From the NCBI RefSeq assembly GCF_011397635.1, contig NC_064763.1, positions 22,767,437 to 22,831,436 of the forward strand: a DNA stretch of 64,000 nucleotides, given 5' to 3'. The position numbers were made by a program, and so were the translations under genes. The notes under the pieces were generated by a model, which saw only the letters and a list, made by a program, of their open reading frames with translations, was not told the DNA's origin and did not search any database. This DNA is from Epinephelus fuscoguttatus. Its lineage: Eukaryota; Chordata; Actinopteri; Perciformes; Serranidae. Below, one piece after another: positions 11,600 through 23,100 of this stretch. Each line of letters begins with the position of its first letter. Position 1 is the stretch's first letter.

Positions 11600-12785
11600 A
11601 TTTGATTAATTAAAGGATAAGGTTCATTTGGGTATTTTTTAAGGTTTTTGAAGGGCTGCAGTGATGAACCTTTAAAGTCAAGACAGTAAAAAAAGAAGAT
11701 ATATTCTGTCATGCTGATGATACTGTTGTACATAATGCGTTTATGCAAATGAGTGCATGTCTTGAAGGGTGTGTCCAAACAAGTAAAAAAAAAAATACTG
11801 TGAAACCAAACAATGTTCTTTAATTATTTGCATGTATCTATGTTTTAAAAGAAAGCGTTAAATAATGCATTCTGCCTATAAGGGATTGGCCTGTTGAACT
11901 GACATCATCTTACTTGAGATTTAAGACTGGCTCGGGTCAGCATCTGAGTTTTTCATGGAAGAGAAAACAGCATTTAAAAATATGCAGCAAATAAATGTAG
12001 ACTGTAATGTGAGCTGCAGTATGTTATTATTTTGTGTATCTGTATACTGCATGTCTCAAAGATATAAGAGTCTTAAGTAATTTTATGTTTGTAGCATGAG
12101 TCATTTCAGGAGGTAGAATTCAGTGGAATCTGGGTATTGGTGCATAAAGTAAACATATATACTGTAAAACAATTTATAACCTGGGCTATTTTTTGCTTAA
12201 ATCGTTGAAATCAACAGGACGTTGATTCCTTTCATGCAAAACTGTTGCTCAGCACAGATGGATATAACTTGTATTAAAATTAGGCTTCATCAGAGATAGA
12301 GTTACAGCACTCAAGGATTATGGCACCCAGTATACCGACACAATTAAATGCCCAGTCCCTTTTACTGGCCCAGTGTGGCTACACATTTTGACAAACAAAG
12401 CCTGTCTCAAATAGATGCCTGGTCTGTTTTTTATAGAAGTTCGTTGGATGTATAAAACCAGGTTCTTTGCTACCCACTTGAGATAACATTAATTAGCTGT
12501 TAAGATCAGGCCTACAAATATAAATGTTTGAACTTTTGTCAGTATGGAGATGCTACATTTTGTTAGCTTGCTTACATTCTCCACAATTAAATAGTTCAGT
12601 TCATTTTACTGAAACCATGAGCACCAAAGAAGTCTTCATTCAGATTTATCGGCATGGAAACAAAGAGGGATGGGGGGAAAAAGTAGTGACTCTCTTCCTC
12701 TGAACCTGTCATAAAGTAAGAACGTGTCTGTTCCTCAATTATCCTGTAAGTTATTTGTATTCCTTTAGTTCGTAAGGGTTTTTAG
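11600..12785. other. pigw 3' UTR and unannotated intergenic sequence
   Basis: The candidate poly(A) signal at 11990-11995 would end pigw near 12010. The remainder is AT-rich single-copy-looking sequence in which I recognise neither coding nor repeat signals. Confidence 0.4.
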
Positions 12786-13140
12786 AACAAAAGGATCAAA
12801 GGGGTTTGGGGTCACAAGGGGGCTGGAGCCTATCCCAGCTGACGAGAGGCAGGGTACACCCTGGACAGGTCGCCAGACTATCATAGGGCTGACGCATTGA
12901 GACAGACAACCATTCACACTCACTTTCACAACTTCGGCCAATTTAGCCCCCAAGAGAGAGTCACCAATTAACCTGCATGTCTTTGGACTGTGGGAGGAAG
13001 CTGGAGTACCTGGAGAAAATCCACGCTGACCTGGGGAGAACATGCAAACTCTTCACAGAAGGGCTCCCCCACCCTTGGTTTGAACCAGAAACCCCGTTGC
13101 TGTGAGGTGACGATGCAAACCACTGCACCAGTTGGTTGCA
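12786..13140. mobile_element. dispersed fish retroelement-type repeat
   Basis: The words GGCAGGGTACACCCTGGACA, GTCGCCAGACTATC, CACCAATTAACCTGCATGTC, TGTGGGAGGAAGCTGGAGTA and ACATGCAAACTC occur in the usual order of a repeat that is very common in fish genomes. I recall it as the tail of a non-LTR element, but the class is not certain. It has no coding content. Confidence 0.6.
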
Positions 13141-13181
13141 TTTCCCATCAACATGTATCTGTACATATATATACATTTATA

Positions 13182-14798
13182 TACAGTACAGGCCAAAAGT
13201 TTGGACACACCTTCTCATTCAATGCGTTTTCTTTATTTTCATGACTATTTACATTGTAGATTCTCACTGAAGGCATCAAAACTATGAATGAACACGTGGA
13301 GTTATGTACTTAACAAAAAAAGGTGAAATAACTGAAAACATGTTTTATATTCTAGTTTCTTCAAAATAGCCACCCTTTGCTCTGATTACTGCTTTGCACA
13401 CTCTTGGCATTCTCTCCATGAGCTTCAAGAGGTAGTCACCTGAAATGGTTTTCCAACAGTCTTGAAGGAGTTCCCAGAGGTGTTTAGCACTTGTTGGCCC
13501 CTTTGCCTTCACTCTGCGGTCCAGCTCACCCCAAACCATCTCGATTGGGTTCAGGTCCGGTGACTGTGGAGGCCAGGTCATCTGCCGCAGCACTCCATCA
13601 CTCTCCTTCTTGGTCAAATAGCCCTTACACAGCCTGGAGGTGTGTTTGGGGTCATTGTCCTGTTGAAAAATAAATGATCGTCAACTAGCATAAACCGGAT
13701 GGGATGGCATGTCGCTGCAGGATGCTGTGGTAGCCATGCTGGTTCAGTGTGCCTTCAATTTTGAATAAATCCCCAACAGTGTCACCAGCAAAACACCCCA
13801 CACCATCACACCTCCTCCTCCATGCTTCACAGTGGGAACCAGGCATGTGGAATCCATCCGTTCACCTTTTCTGCGTCTCACAAAGATTGGAACCAAAGAT
13901 CTCAAATTTGGACTCATCAGACCAAAGCACAGATTTCCACTGGTCTAATGTCCATTCCTTGTGTTTCTTGGCCCAAACAAATCTCTTCTGCTTGTTGCCT
14001 CTCCTTAGCAGTGGTTTCCTAGCAGCTATTTGACCATGAAGGCCTGATTCGCGCAGTCTCCTCTTAACAGTTGTTCTAGAGATGGGTCTGCTGCTAGAAC
14101 TCTGTGTGGCATTCATCTGGTCTCTGATCTGAGCTGCTGTTAACTTGCGATTTCTGAGGCTGGTGACTCGGATGAACTTATCCTCAGAAGCAGAGGTGAC
14201 TCTTGGTCTTCCTTTCCTGGTCCGGTCCTCATGTGTGCCAGTTTAGTTGTAGCGCTTGATGGTTTTGCGACTCCACTTGGGGACACATTTAAAGTTTTGC
14301 AATTTTCCGGACTGACTGACCTTCATTTCTTAAAGTAATGATGGCCACTCGTTTTCTTTAGTTAGCTGATTGGTTCTTGCCATAATATGAATTTTAACAG
14401 TTGTCCAATAGGGCTGTCGGCTGTGTATTAACCTGACTTCTGCACAACACAACTGATGGTCCCAACCCCATTGATAAAGCAAGAAATTCCACTAATTAAC
14501 CCTGATAAGGCACACCTGTGAAGTGGAAACCATTTCAGGTGACTACCTCTTGAAGCTCATGGAGAGAATGCCAAGAGTGTGCAAAGCAGTAATCAGAGCA
14601 AAGGGTGGCTATTTTGAAGAAACTAGAATATAAAACATGTTTTCAGTTATTTCACCTTTTTTTGTTAAGTACATAACTCCACATGTGTTCATTCATAGTT
14701 TTGATGCCTTCAGTGAGAATCTACAATGTAAATAGTCATGAAAATAAAGAAAACGCATTGAATGAGAAGGTGTGTCCAAACTTTTGGCCTGTACTGTA
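13182..14798 (-). mobile_element. Tc1-like element with ~270-bp terminal inverted repeats
   Basis: The outer ends are TACAGTACAGGCCAAAAGTT (13182) and its reverse complement ending 14798, including TA target bases on both sides. The inverted repeats run about 13182-13451 and 14527-14798 and are nearly identical. The transposase lies on the minus strand between them. Unusually, the last ~35 codons of the transposase (ERMPRVCKAVIRAKGGYFEE) fall inside the left repeat and are therefore duplicated in the right one. Confidence 0.93.
13345..14383 (-). pseudogene. Tc1 transposase pseudogene
   Basis: Minus-strand start ATG at 14383 (MARTNQLTKENEWPS) is followed by a stop within about 17 codons. Further on, SRPISRTTVKRRLRESGLHG (the second helix-turn-helix region) and VLWSDESKFEIFG with the first catalytic Asp are readable at 14116-13862. 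Around 13660 the QDN-type block is damaged and the frame changes. From 13617 to 13345 the third catalytic region WPPQSPDLNPIEMVW and the C-terminus are intact. Several stops and frame changes mean no active protein is made. Confidence 0.9.
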
Positions 14799-14814
14799 TT
14801 TAAAATCACCCTTT

Positions 14815-16690
14815 CACCGTCTTCAGGTGGTATCCGTATCATCCTCAAGCTTGGGTCCTCTACCAGAGGCCTGGGAGTTTGAGGGTCTTGTGCAGTATCT
14901 TAGCGGTTCCTAGGACTTCACACTTCTGGACTGAGGCTTTATATGTTGCTCCTAGAAACTGCCTAGGCCACTCTCCCAGTTTGGGGGTCAGTGCCCCGAG
15001 TGCTCCTACTACCACAGGGACCACGTCAACTTTGACCTTCCACACTGTTCAGCTGTTCTTTCAACCCTTGATACTAGGGATGCACTGAATATTCGGTAAC
15101 CAAATATATTCGGCCAAATATTGCAAAAAAAACACACATTCGGTATTCGGTGGAATAAGTGAAAAGCAAGGCCGAATAATAGCGGCGTGTTTTGATAACG
15201 CAATCAAACAGCGTGCGGTGACGGACGGAGTAAAATGTCGGCAGTGTGGCAATATTTTACTCCGTCCGTCACTGCACTCCCATTTGTGGCTAAAAATAGT
15301 TTTGAGCGAGCAAAATAAATCATTCAGCACGCTGTGTGAGTACAGATTTCAACCAGCAGCAGAAACGAATGGCGAATCCCGCCGGTTGTGGGTTGAACGG
15401 GAGTCACAGACACAGACAGGAATGTATTCCTGTCAAATACGGCGGCCATAGTGCTCCGCAGCGCACTATGGCTTACCGGCGACTGGCGACAGAGAAGTCT
15501 GGCTCCAATAATGTCCTCTTCTTGGCGTCATAACTGCCCAAAAGTACCTGGACAGCCGAGCCGTGGCAGCACACAGGTATGTGACGTGTCAGAGGAGAAA
15601 CGAACCGTTCACATTTCTCTCTTTGTGGCAGGTAACGGTCCACAAACCTCACCGCACTTTAGGGACTGTTCTTTACTTGTCAGGGGAGGAGGGTGGCTGG
15701 TTGATTTTTATTTTATTTATTTATTTTATTTTGATACCCCCTATGTTCATCACTCATTGATGCTGTTTTTGAAGTATGAATAAGTCACTAAGTAATTTAT
15801 TCCATTGAAATATCATTGATGTATTATAGAAAAGTGATTTATCTTTTTATAAATGACAAAAGGCACATCTGCCTCATTTTCGCTGTGGTATCGTGATGCT
15901 ACTCAGAACCATGATACTTTCACTGGTATCATACTGTGGGTCCCAATTTTGGTACCGTGACAACACTAATCTGGAGGGGGTTCATCTGCAAAAACTAATG
16001 AAAAACTAAACAATGATATTGGGTATTCGGTACTCGGTATTCAGCCAAGCGTTTAATTTTATTTGGCTTCGGCTTCGGCCACAAATTTTCATTTCGGTGC
16101 ATCCCTACTTGATACTTCTCCACCTTTTCGAGTTCCTTCTTTCTTATGTTGCTGCCGGCTGGTATGGCCACATCTACCACCACTGCCTTCTTCTGGTGTT
16201 TGTCAACCACCACTATGTCTAGTTGGTTAGCCAGCAGCCGTTTGTCTGGAAGCTGAAGTCCCACAGAATTTTAGCCCTGTTGCTCCCAACCACCTTTGCT
16301 GGTGTGTCCCATCAGGATTTGGGTACTTGGTGTCCATACTGGGTACAGATGTTCTTATACACTATCGCAGCCACTCGGTTGTGCTTCCCCACGTACACTG
16401 ATCCTGCCTGCATCCTACACCCTGCCACTATGTGCTGGACTGTCTCGGGTCTGATCTGCTGTGGTAGACCGTGGCCTCTATGTATGTAATGGCCCTTGTG
16501 CTTAGGGCCTGGTCTTGCCTCTGTGCTGTCTGTCAGTCCAGCATTCTCCAGCCACCAGTAGGTTTCTTGATACCAGCCACTTCCTCTATCTGACGGTGGT
16601 ATGTACCATGTAGGGGCTTGTACCACCGTGTTGTTTGCTCTTCCACCTCTCTGCCCTCGGGTTTCTTGGCAGCTCATCCTTTGGGGCCAT
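14815..16690 (-). pseudogene. non-LTR retrotransposon fragment, split by an hAT insertion
   Basis: On the minus strand, 16660-16108 reads a reverse-transcriptase-type polyprotein tail (RPETVQHIVAGCRMQAG, then LANQLDIVVVDKHQKKAVVV, DVAIPAGSNIRKKELEKVEK). The same frame family resumes after the insertion at 15066-14840 with VVPVVVGALGALTPKLGEW and AKILHKTLKLPGLW, the expected C-terminal end. Stops and short indels are present. The (TG)n microsatellite adjoins its 5' end. Confidence 0.85.
15075..16107. mobile_element. hAT-superfamily element, 1033 bp, 8-bp TSD
   Basis: Terminal inverted repeats are TAGGGATGCACTGAATATTC (15075) and its imperfect complement ending GGTGCATCCCTA (16107). It is flanked by the identical 8-base duplication CTTGATAC at 15067-15074 and 16108-16115, the TSD length typical of hAT. 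Inside, ATGTCGGCAGTGTGGCAATA at 15235 reads MSAVWQYF, like the BED-finger start of hAT transposases, but it stops after about 28 codons, so the copy is non-autonomous. Confidence 0.93.
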
Positions 16691-16698
16691 CTATATAC

Positions 16699-16701
<3 letters not shown>

Positions 16702-16758
<57 letters not shown>
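16702..16758. repeat. (TG)n microsatellite
   Basis: An uninterrupted TG run of about 57 bases directly follows the retrotransposon fragment. Confidence 0.97.
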
Positions 16759-16763
<5 letters not shown>

Positions 16764-16859
16764 TATAAAATAATTGTGTCATTAAAAAAGCGTGTCCTAA
16801 AGATAATAGGCTCTAAAGTTTGCTCCTCATACAGACTTTCTGGGTAATGACTGTAGGGG

Positions 16860-17136
16860 TTCACTACCTCCAGCAGGTGGCAGTAGCGCGACATTACGTG
16901 TACAAGCTGCCGTTAATACCCAGAGAAGAAGCGCAGGAAGAGGGCGGGAACAAGAGTGTGGTTTAGGAGCTGGGACAGCAGGCGGAGGAGGGGGGAAGTC
17001 GTCCTGAAGGAATTTCTGACAGTAATGGAAAATACTCAGCTTCAAGTCTGCGGTGAAGAATAACCACGACTGTTCTCAGTTAAAACTCAGGCGGTGTTTC
17101 TATTCTGACTTTAACACGGAGGTAACGGTGAAATCA
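16860..17136 (+). promoter_or_regulatory. myo19: myo19 promoter and 5' leader with CTCF-like site and uORF
   Basis: A GC-richer block directly precedes the myo19 first coding exon. CCAGCAGGTGGCAGTAG at 16870-16886 fits the CTCF core consensus. GGGCGGGAA at 16942-16950 is a GC-box/E2F-like word. A short upstream frame, ATG 17025 to TAA 17063 (12 codons), has G at -3 and G at +4, a stronger context than the proposed main start. The transcription start is not determinable from sequence. Confidence 0.5.
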
Positions 17137-20100
17137 ATGACTTCTGCGGACAGCCGAGCAGGACACAGACACGGAGGGAGGACGGTAAGTCAGGACACCC
17201 GGCCACAGGGTCTCTACTGCCGTTAACAGGTTCTATGGAGTCCTTGAGATGCCCAGAGGCGACATGTTATTTGTGTTGTTTGTTTTGTGTATGTGAGTTA
17301 TTATCATCATGTTCCCACAATGTATTAGATAATGAGATAATTAGATCATAACGTGTACGCACAGGATAATAAACTGATTACTATAAGTCACTCATCTCAC
17401 GCGCACAGGATAACAACTTGAGATAATAGATAAAAAAAAACAAAAAAATATCACATGTACAGGCTTTGTAGGTTTTCCTTTCTTTATTTTACAAAATGTA
17501 AATGAAGTTTAACTTGCCCTGGAGCACCTTTGTCAATGTGTAACTCTGTCTTCAGTGGTTGGTTCATAATCAGAGGGTTTGCATTTAAATGTAAAATATA
17601 AATGTTTTATAAATGTTCAACCCAATAACAAAACCTTAGTCTAACCTTTAATAGTCTCTACAATGCATGCAAGAAAAAAATATTTTACATTTTCCTTGAC
17701 TGAATGAAGGAAATGAGGCCAAATTTAGTGGCTTATTTGTTTTAGTTTAACATTTAAATGAAATTGAACATTGAATGAATAATAAATATGGTAATATATT
17801 TCTACTGTCCTTGAGAAAAGTTGCAGTTAATGATTATTCGTTACTGATTTTTTGATTCAGTTAATTATTTGGTCTACAAAATGTTCGAAAACAGTGAGAA
17901 AAGGCAGCTAAACCCAACAGTGACTTCATCAATGTCTTGTTTTGTCCACACAACATTTCCAAACACCAAAATATTAAATTTATTATAATGTAAGAAGAGA
18001 ATTTTCACAATTAAGAACCTAAAAATATAATATTTTGGGTATTTTTGCTTTAAAAAAAAAATGATTTAAACAGTTGCTGATTTATTTTCTGTTAATCAAA
18101 TAATGAATTTATTGACTTATTGTTGCAGCTCCAGGTAACAGTTACATATACACACATACACGATGAGGAACATGACTGATGTACAGTTGTTGTGTGACAC
18201 TTTTAAATGTGCTCTAAGCAAAAAAAAAAAATCATAAGATTAGATAAGATCGTCCTTTAATGTTCCTGCAGAAAAAATGCTGCATTACAGCAGCAAAGGG
18301 ATAGATAGTGCAAACAGGAAGCATCAGTAGAAAAAAATAAAGTTCTCAACAATATATTTAAGTATGTACAGTAAATAAACTGTTCAAAAACAAAGAGCAG
18401 TATAATAAGGAAGCGTCAAAAGGAAGCAGAATATAATAAGCAGACAATAAATTGCAGCATATGCGTGCCTTACAGTAGCTGCTGTGACATTTTGTGTACA
18501 TCAGTAGCCTTAAAATATTTAGATGATGCTTTATATTGGAGCCAATTTGACAGATTTTGGACTTGAGTTTGGTGTGAGGACAGCAAGACAGGATGAGGGT
18601 CACTCAAACAGGTGTCACAGAATTACCGAAATCACTTTGTCAATATGTTACTCATCATCTACTCATGTACGGTACATGCAGTATTTATGTACTGTTTAGT
18701 AGTATAACATACTGCTATAACACATGACTGGTGTTTAATGTGCTGCATGTGTTTGATATGTCATTGTGTCCTCGGATGTTTATTCGTGTAGCATTAATGA
18801 CATTAAGACTGTTTACGTGGATCAACGTGACCCTACAGAATGATAGGATGTAGGCTACCTGCTATTGGATTAAATGTGTCTGCGCAAATTTAGTAGCTCA
18901 GACCGGTGACAGTTGTCAGGCAGGCGGCAGGCCATGTGATCTTTTAGTTTTTTTCCTCCAAGCTTTATTTGCACGACAGAACTTACAACAGATTTACCAA
19001 CAACAGCAACAAGGCAGTGTAAGCTTAAAGTAGTGCACAGAACATTATACATTAATAATAATAATAATAATAATAATGATAATAATAACATCAATAATAA
19101 TAATAATAATAAGAAGAAGAAGAAGAAGAAGAAATTAAAAGCAAATAACCTAAATTCAGTAAATTAAAAATAAAATTAATTACATAAACCTCTAGTTTCT
19201 AGCTTTTGATTTTGTGCAGTATTTTACTGGGTCTAGGTAGGATCTAAAGTTGAAAATAAAGATAGTTATAGAGGATGGAAGCTGCCTAAATCAAAAATAA
19301 ATGACTATATGAATAAATTAATATGCCAATAAATGTATAAAAAATTATAGTAAAAATAAATGTAGGCATTACTTAATTGATCAAATGCAACATAAATTGA
19401 TATTTCTGTTTTACTTACTTTTTTTTAAAATTACCTTTGCATTAACTATATGTACATATAGTTAATCAGTGCATGGAGGTGTTGATCCCATGACATACAC
19501 CCCTAATTTGCAAGAGGAAGAAGAAATACATTAAGAAATAAATTTTAAAAAAATACTGAAATATCAAGGTTTGGGGGGAAATATAGGAGAAAAATGCAAA
19601 GAGCACATACTATATAAATAAATACATTAAAACAATGAATAAATAAAATTCAAAATAAATAAATACTAAATGCAAAAATAAATTATAACTAAATAAAGAT
19701 TTAACAAAAGGGAATTAACAAAAAGGTTTAATAAATAAAGAAGCTGATTAAAACAAATATCCATTTATGTCATATTTTATAAATTAATTATTGCCAACAT
19801 ATATTTTTTAATATTTTCGGAATATGTAACAGTCTATTAATTCATTCATTGAATCATTTACCTGTATATTTATTTTTTAATTTGGCAGTTTCATCCTCCA
19901 TAGTCAGCAAGGTGGGGTTTCTGCCATAATTTAAATGGTCTCAGTTCATATTTTAAACACATGATCATGTTTTATCTTGTTCACACAGGTGAAAGGATTT
20001 GTCCAGAAAGTCCACACTCCTCACCCGTCCCTGAATGATTCACTGGAGGGAGAAATTCAGGTCTTCCTCATCGATGAAGACCAACTCCACACCTGTGACG

Positions 20101-23100
20101 ACCTCACCAAAGTCAACCCAGTGACACCATCAACAGGTGACAAATGGGGCTTGAATGTCACTGGGGCCCATGGAGTCTCTGAATCACTTGATAAAGATTA
20201 TTTATCACTTCGCTCGCTGCTTCTGTATGGAGGTCAAAACCTGCCAGACTCAGAATTAAATAAATGACTCGATAGATAAATAAATATGCCACTACATGTG
20301 TAAAAATTTAAATAAGAAATGTAGGCATTCATGTGACAGGAATTGATATTTCTATTTAAATGTGCTTTTTAATTTATTTACATTTTTATTATTTCCCTTA
20401 TTTATTTACTTGTCTATTCAATTTTTTCTTCAAAATATATTTTTTAAAATTATTTTTAAATGTATTTTTTGCATTTTAAAAAAAAAAAAGTATTTATTTC
20501 CCCCAAACTGATTTATTTGTGTATTACTTTTTTATACATTTCTTTATGCATTTCTTCTTCATAATGCAAATGAGGGGGCTGTAATTTAAAAAAAAATATA
20601 GGGGCAACTTTTAACTTATGGGTTGATCAACATCAGAGCGCATAGATTGACTATACATATACGGATATTATTTTATATATCATATATTTATTTATTTTGT
20701 ACCTTTAAAGTAATATCAATTTATTTATTAAGTCACTTATTTAGGCATTTTTGCAGCTTCCATCCTCCATGCTTTTAGTGCTTGCTGTTTCAGCTTCACA
20801 GCCAGTGTGGCACAGTGTTTTCCAGCTTATGTCACCTTGGTTTGCAGTATTTGCTGTGTTCTGTTTAACCACTTAAAGATAAAATCTGCAGGGATGATAA
20901 AAAAACATCTATTAATGCATGAATGACCGCTCTGCTACCAACATGCTGCACGAGACAGAACAAGTTTCACTCAAGTGACTGAACTGAGAGCATGAATTAC
21001 TTAGCTGGCAGACAGAAACCTCCAACATAAAAAAAATAATTCTTGTATTCCTTATACATTTATAATACGTCAGGGCTGCATGTTAATATGAAGCTCAATA
21101 TATTAAAGTTTCTTATGGACTTTTTTATTTTAATCATCAGTCATTTTTATTCCCCTATGTTTTTCTTGACATAAAAATGAAATGTCACCAGCATTATGTG
21201 AGAAAAGATCAGTGTTTGTAATAATCTGTGAAGATTTTAGCTTAGCAAGGCAGTGTCAGTATTAAATAAATAAATAAATAAATAAATGAATATGCCTCTG
21301 AAATAAATAAAATGGTTATGAAGTAAGTCCTGAAAAAATAAATAAGGCAATAAATACACAGTTAAATGTAAACATAAACATGTAACTTATTGTACAGGCC
21401 AATGAATAAATAAATAGATTTTTATTTTATTAAATATTGACTTAAATGGCATTCCATAACAGTAGAAGGCAGGGTAACAGCATGAAATTAATGTGGCATA
21501 TTTTCTTTGTAAGCTCTACTGGTAAATGACTCGTGTTGTTTTATGTAGTCACATAATCTTATTATAGGCAAACATATCTTTGCTGCTGTGTCTCTGGTAG
21601 TTATCATGTGTGAAATACCGTCTATGCCTAATTATAATATCTAATATTTTCCTCCGGTAGTGCTGAAATGCCTGCAGGCCAGGTACAGTGTGAAGGTGTT
21701 TTACACCCATGCTGGCTGCACCTTGGTGGCTCTCAACCCCTTCCAGTCAATCCCAGGCCTCTACTCTCTGGATGTGATGAAGGAGTATCACTGTGCTCCT
21801 CAGCCGCAGGTATTTTGTGGTCAAACGTAAATCCTCCTTTTGTCAGCTTTAGTCAAACATCATTAAACTCTGGAACCTCCTGAAGGCACTGACGTCTCTC
21901 CCCGCCAGCATCTTAACAAATCTGTATTTTCTACTGTCAACAGGAGTTCAAACCACACATCTTTATAGTGGCAGAAGAAGCCTACAGGAATGTTAAGGGC
22001 CAGCTGGAGCCGGTGAACCAATCCTTGGTGGTCAGCGGTGAGAGCGGAGCAGGAAAGGTAAACCATCATCTTCATCTTCTTCGTCTGTTGCACATTTAAC
22101 GACGGTGATCTCTCCTCAGTTGCTCATCCTGAAGTTACTTCCATTGTTTTCCCTGTTGGAGCGTGCCTGATGCCATCAAATGTACCAGAAATAACATAAA
22201 AAAAATAAATGTTGTAACTAATTTATAGTGTGACATGAATTGATATTTATGTTTTAATTCACTTGTATATTTATTTACCTTTGTATTATATATTTATATG
22301 TATGATAGTCAATCTATGCACTCTAATGTCGATCACCCAGTTGGTGTAAAGTTGATCTCTTGACACACCTTGAATGACAGAATCCATATTTGCACAATGG
22401 GAAGGAAATGCATGAAGAAATGTATAAAGAAAATAATACTAAAATAAATAGGGGGAAAATGCAAAGAGAAAAAAAAAAAGGTTAAATACATGAATAAATA
22501 GATTTTTAAAATGAATAAATAAATTTAAAATAAATGGAAAGTACATGCAAAAATAAATACATACATGTAAAATGTAATTTCTGGCAAATTAAATAGGAAA
22601 ATAAATGATCAATTAATATAAAGGTTAAAAAAATTAATTAAAACATCAGTTCATGTACCATTTTATCAATTAATTAAAGCCTACTTCATATATTTCTAGG
22701 TATTTAAATTATTACTGCGACATTTATTCAGTTAATTTTTATTTTGACATCTTCCATCCTCCATATTTCTGAGAGTTTTTCCTTATCTGAATTGAGGGTT
22801 AAAAAGGACAGAGGGTGTCGTATGGTGTATAGATTGTAAACCCTTCGAGGCAAATTAGTGATAAATAGTAGATTATATAAATAAAATGTACTTGATGACA
22901 TAGTGTGTTAATAATTAACGTAATGTACAACATCAGTCCAGGGTTCAAACTATCAGTTGCTTTTTAACATACAGTGCCATAGATTGGAGTATTGGCTAAT
23001 TTTCAGTATGTAGGAAAAGCTGATTATGTGTTTATAAGCTGGCTGCTTTCAAGAATCTTAAGTCTTTGAGATTTAAGATATGGTTATGTCACTTTAGCCT

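Noticed and set aside
16312-16782. 156-codon minus-strand frame with His-Thr repeats
   Set aside because: The N-terminal part is translated (CA)n microsatellite and the rest is the LINE relic; not a host gene.
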